Below are positions 5,314 through 5,642 of a stretch of DNA of 5,642 bases, in pieces. The translations under genes were made by a program, and so were the position numbers. This DNA comes from Acidobacteriaceae bacterium (GTDB taxonomy: Bacteria; Acidobacteriota; Terriglobia; Terriglobales; SbA1), in NCBI GenBank assembly GCA_003136335.1, contig PLEA01000408.1, forward strand, positions 1 to 5,642, in the 5' to 3' direction. Under the pieces are notes generated by a model. The model was not told the DNA's origin. It made no database searches and saw only the letters and a program-made list of their open reading frames with translations. Numbering within the stretch: the first letter of the stretch is position 1; every line of letters starts with the position of its first letter.

Positions 5314-5372
5314 GGGTGCGGGCAGGTCTTGTGTCTGCGGTGTCAGCTCTTGGGCGGCCGGGTGAGGGGCGA

Positions 5373-5399
5373 ACGCGCGCTGATCACGGCGCGTATAAT
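5373..5399 (+). promoter_or_regulatory. TATAAT -10 with upstream dyad (candidate operator)
   Basis: TATAAT at 5394-5399 lies 31 bp before ATG 5431. Directly upstream and sharing its first T is a 22-bp dyad, 5373-5394: ACGCGC, GC, TGATCA, CG, GCGCGT. It is symmetric at 18 of 22 positions and centred on the palindrome TGATCA (5381-5386). A dimeric regulator here would block RNA polymerase. No -35 hexamer is recognisable. Confidence 0.5.
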
Positions 5400-5430
5400 C
5401 TTGGAAAGTTTGATTGTGGGGGTTCCGTTC

Positions 5431-5642
5431 ATGAGTAGTCTTCCGCGCACCCTGGGTGAGCTGCGCCGCAGCATTTTCTCTGAAGAACGTTTACGCACGC
5501 GCCGCGTTAAGGACGAACTTCGCGAGAACCTGACGGCCCGATTGCGTGCAAGCGGCGACGCTCCACTGTTTCCGGGCATTGTCGGATACGATGACACGGT
5601 GGTGCCGCAGATCATCAACGCGATTCTTTCGCGCCATAATTT
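5431..5642 (+). CDS. Probable Mg-chelatase-like AAA+ ATPase, N-terminal fragment
   Basis: The first 70 codons are inside the window; the rest lies to the right. The N-terminal 40 residues are charged and helical (TLGELRRSIFSEERLRTRRV). They are followed by PLFPGIVGYDDTVVPQIINA and ILSRHN, which resemble the segment just before the Walker A motif in MoxR/BchI-type AAA+ ATPases (Mg chelatase subunit I-like; F..IVG.......I..A......N). The nucleotide-binding motifs themselves are not in the window, so the call rests on this lead-in and on recollection of similar proteins annotated as magnesium chelatase in non-photosynthetic bacteria. ATG 5431 is preceded by GGGGG 8 nt upstream. True chlorophyll-type chelation is unlikely to be its job. 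Confidence 0.65.
   Translation, partial: MSSLPRTLGELRRSIFSEERLRTRRVKDELRENLTARLRASGDAPLFPGIVGYDDTVVPQIINAILSRHN

Overview
The window is a gene-dense, GC-rich bacterial chromosome segment. It most resembles an Acidobacteriota genome, possibly a metagenome-assembled one. That assignment rests on general resemblance: a stand-alone LON-domain protein next to an Mg-chelatase-like ATPase, a short TPR protein, a small Cys-rich protein, and palindromic repeats built on GGCGCGGCT/AGCCGCGCC. No database search was possible. I see no rRNA, tRNA, CRISPR array or transposase gene.

Layout. (1) 1-480, minus: the N-terminal 160 codons of an Mrp/NBP35-type (ApbC) iron-sulfur carrier ATPase, running off the left edge. 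It has a TATAAT -10 and a Shine-Dalgarno that favours a TTG start. (2) 659-998, plus: a small uncharacterised gene that reads as one protein only if a +1 frame change near 875-880 is allowed. (3) 999-1397: no gene, but several hairpins and two nested inverted-repeat pairs, probably a dispersed palindromic element. (4) 1398-1998, plus: a complete VapBC toxin-antitoxin module with an extended -10 promoter flanked by two perfect palindromes. The vapC TTG start overlaps the vapB stop. (5) 1999-2291: no convincing gene. It holds a possible coding relic, a four-copy ~15-bp tandem repeat and a short direct repeat.

(6) 2292-3297, minus: a Cys-rich uncharacterised protein followed by a YciA-like acyl-CoA thioesterase, a possible two-gene unit. 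(7) 3439-3747, plus: a 102-aa TPR protein, convergent with (8) 3770-4552, minus: a classical short-chain dehydrogenase/reductase whose best promoter places the transcription start on the ATG (leaderless). (9) 4702-5313, plus: a LON substrate-binding-domain protein with a GTG start, divergent from the SDR. (10) 5431-5642, plus: the start of a probable Mg-chelatase-like AAA+ ATPase, cut by the right edge, with a TATAAT box and an upstream dyad that looks like an operator.

The genes do not form one pathway. The window looks like a housekeeping neighbourhood (Fe-S delivery, acyl-CoA turnover, redox, proteostasis) interrupted between about 660 and 2290 by accessory DNA: a broken gene, palindromic repeats, a toxin-antitoxin pair and a minisatellite. 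No clearly new multi-gene system is visible. The best leads are the nested palindromic repeat cluster, the Cys-rich protein, and the two operator/promoter arrangements.
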